From Streptomyces sp. E2N166 (GTDB lineage: Bacteria; Actinomycetota; Actinomycetes; Streptomycetales; Streptomycetaceae): DNA of 33,599 nucleotides. Below are positions 32,503-33,599 of the stretch, in pieces. Position 1 is the stretch's first letter; each line of letters starts with the position of its first letter. The notes beneath the pieces are model-generated. The model was not told the origin of the DNA. It searched no databases and was given only the letters and a program-made list of their open reading frames with translations. The position numbers were made by a program, and so were the translations under genes. Where the stretch lies: positions 1,233,243-1,266,841 of the forward strand of contig NZ_RAIF01000032.1 of the NCBI RefSeq assembly GCF_003671715.1, in the 5' to 3' direction.

Positions 32503-33599
32503 CATCGCCGACGAGCTGAACCGCTGGCTCGCCGAGGGCCGGGAGTTCGCCGTCGCCACCGTCGTCTCCGTCGGCGGCAGCGCACCGCGCGGGCCCGGCG
32601 CCGCCCTCGCCGTCGACAGCGAGGGCACGGTGATCGGCTCGGTCTCCGGCGGCTGCGTGGAGGGCGCGGTGTACGAGCTGTGCTCCGATGCCCTCCGGAG
32701 CGGCGAGACGGTGCGCGAACGGTTCGGCTACAGCGACGAGGACGCCTTCGCGGTCGGGCTGACCTGCGGCGGGATCATCGACATGATGATCACGCCGGTC
32801 GCTGCGGACTCGCCCTCGCGGGAGGTGTTCCGGGCGGCGCTGTCGACCGCCGTCGAGGGCGGTGCCGCGGCCCTCGCCCGGGTCGTCCAGGGCCCGGGGG
32901 AACTCCTTGGCCGGGCCCTGCTCGTCCACCCCGACGGCTCGTACGAGGGCGGTCTCGGCGGCCACCCGGACCTGGACCGCACGGCGGTGGCCGAGGCCGG
33001 GGCCCTGCTGGACGCCGGCCGCACCGGCACGGTCGGCCTCTCCCAGGACGGTTCGCACTGCCCCGGCGGGCTCACGCTGCTCGTCGAGTCGAGCGTGCCG
33101 CCGCCCCGCATGATCGTCTTTGGCGCGGTCGACTTCGCGGCGGCGCTGGTGCGGGCCGGCAAGTTCCTCGGCCATCACGTGACCGTGTGCGACGCCCGGC
33201 CCGTGTTCGCCACGCCGGCCCGCTTCCCCGAGGCCGACGAGGTCGTGGTCGACTGGCCGCACCGCTACCTGCGGAGCACGCCGACCGACGGGCGCACGGT
33301 GCTGTGCGTACTCACCCACGACGCCAGGTTCGACGTACCGCTGCTGACGGAGGCCCTGCGGATGCCGGTCGCGTTCGTCGGCGCGATGGGCTCGCGCCGC
33401 ACCCACGAGGACCGCGACCGGCGGCTGCGCGAGGCGGGCCTGACCGAGCGCGAGCTGTCCCGGCTCCGCTCACCGATCGGCCTGGACCTCGGCGCCCGGA
33501 CGCCGGAGGAGACCGCGCTCTCCATCGCGGCGGAGATCGTCGCCTCCCGACGCGGCGGAACGGGCGTGCCACTGACGGGCGGGGCGGCGCCGATCCACC
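32495..33599 (+). CDS. XdhC/CoxI-family molybdenum-enzyme maturation protein (PaoD-like, 3' partial)
   Basis: The 368 codons visible stay open to the window edge, so the true stop lies outside. The start is ATG 32495, eight bases inside the preceding gene. The N-terminal part has 'VVSVGGSAPRGPGAALAV' and 'GSVSGGCVEGAVYELC'; the C-terminal part has a Rossmann fold ('MIVFGAVDFAAALVRAGKFLGHHVTVCDARP') and 'AFVGAMGSRRTHEDR'. Family members insert or modify (sulfurate) the molybdenum cofactor for the partner enzyme; PaoD does this for PaoABC. Confidence 0.93.
   Translation, partial: MLDIADELNRWLAEGREFAVATVVSVGGSAPRGPGAALAVDSEGTVIGSVSGGCVEGAVYELCSDALRSGETVRERFGYSDEDAFAVGLTCGGIIDMMITPVAADSPSREVFRAALSTAVEGGAAALARVVQGPGELLGRALLVHPDGSYEGGLGGHPDLDRTAVAEAGALLDAGRTGTVGLSQDGSHCPGGLTLLVESSVPPPRMIVFGAVDFAAALVRAGKFLGHHVTVCDARPVFATPARFPEADEVVVDWPHRYLRSTPTDGRTVLCVLTHDARFDVPLLTEALRMPVAFVGAMGSRRTHEDRDRRLREAGLTERELSRLRSPIGLDLGARTPEETALSIAAEIVASRRGGTGVPLTGGAAPIH

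Noticed and set aside
30043..32628. 861-codon minus-strand open frame
   Set aside because: It is antisense to the molybdopterin subunit; no family features.

Overview
This is a GC-rich actinobacterial chromosome segment, almost certainly Streptomyces. It has strong third-position G/C bias, frequent GTG starts, ATGA/GTGA start-stop overlaps, and a 'conservon' (CvnABCD), a gene set typical of Streptomyces and its relatives. No rRNA, tRNA, CRISPR array or intact transposase was seen. Every assignment comes from reading the sequence and remembered family features; no database search was run.

Layout, left part (1-9.1 kb). A conservon runs rightward: the end of a CvnA-type sensor kinase, a roadblock protein (CvnB), a DUF742 protein (CvnC) and a Ras-like GTPase (CvnD). 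It is followed by a leftward F420/FMN-type PPOX enzyme and a divergent second roadblock paralogue, then a DUF6397-like protein. A leftward pair follows: a DUF3516-type DEAD/DEAH helicase and acyl-CoA thioesterase II (TesB). Next are a membrane metal-dependent hydrolase, a cysteine-free type B ribosomal protein L31, and an acidic DUF5709-like protein.

Middle part (9.4-19.1 kb). Two translationally coupled half-size ABC exporters form a heterodimer with one degenerate ATP site. They are followed by an L,D-transpeptidase lipoprotein, a MarR regulator divergent from a third ABC exporter with a shared operator/promoter, a short MltG-like transglycosylase, an FAD/NAD(P) monooxygenase-like enzyme, and YjbQ.

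Inserted segment (about 19.1-22.17 kb). The 3' end of yjbQ is duplicated (59 bp, about 90% identical) about 3.1 kb to the right. The two copies bracket a MerR-methyltransferase fusion gene with its own MerR-style promoter, a GntR remnant, a membrane metallophosphoesterase, a strong hairpin and a 12-copy heptamer array. This looks like an insertion or rearrangement scar.

Right part (22.2-33.6 kb). A tctCBA tripartite tricarboxylate transporter is divergent from a CitA/CitB-type two-component system that probably controls it. A TetR regulator faces a PaoABC/YagTSR-type molybdenum aldehyde oxidoreductase operon ending in an XdhC-type maturation protein, which runs off the window. The space between TetR and this operon holds two palindromic operators on a recognisable promoter, then five 17-bp tandem repeats that reuse the operator half-site.

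Most novel-looking points: the MerR-methyltransferase fusion and its leaderless promoter, the yjbQ-flanked segment with the heptamer array, the operator-plus-repeat leader of the aldehyde oxidoreductase operon, and the extreme asymmetry of the heterodimeric ABC exporter.
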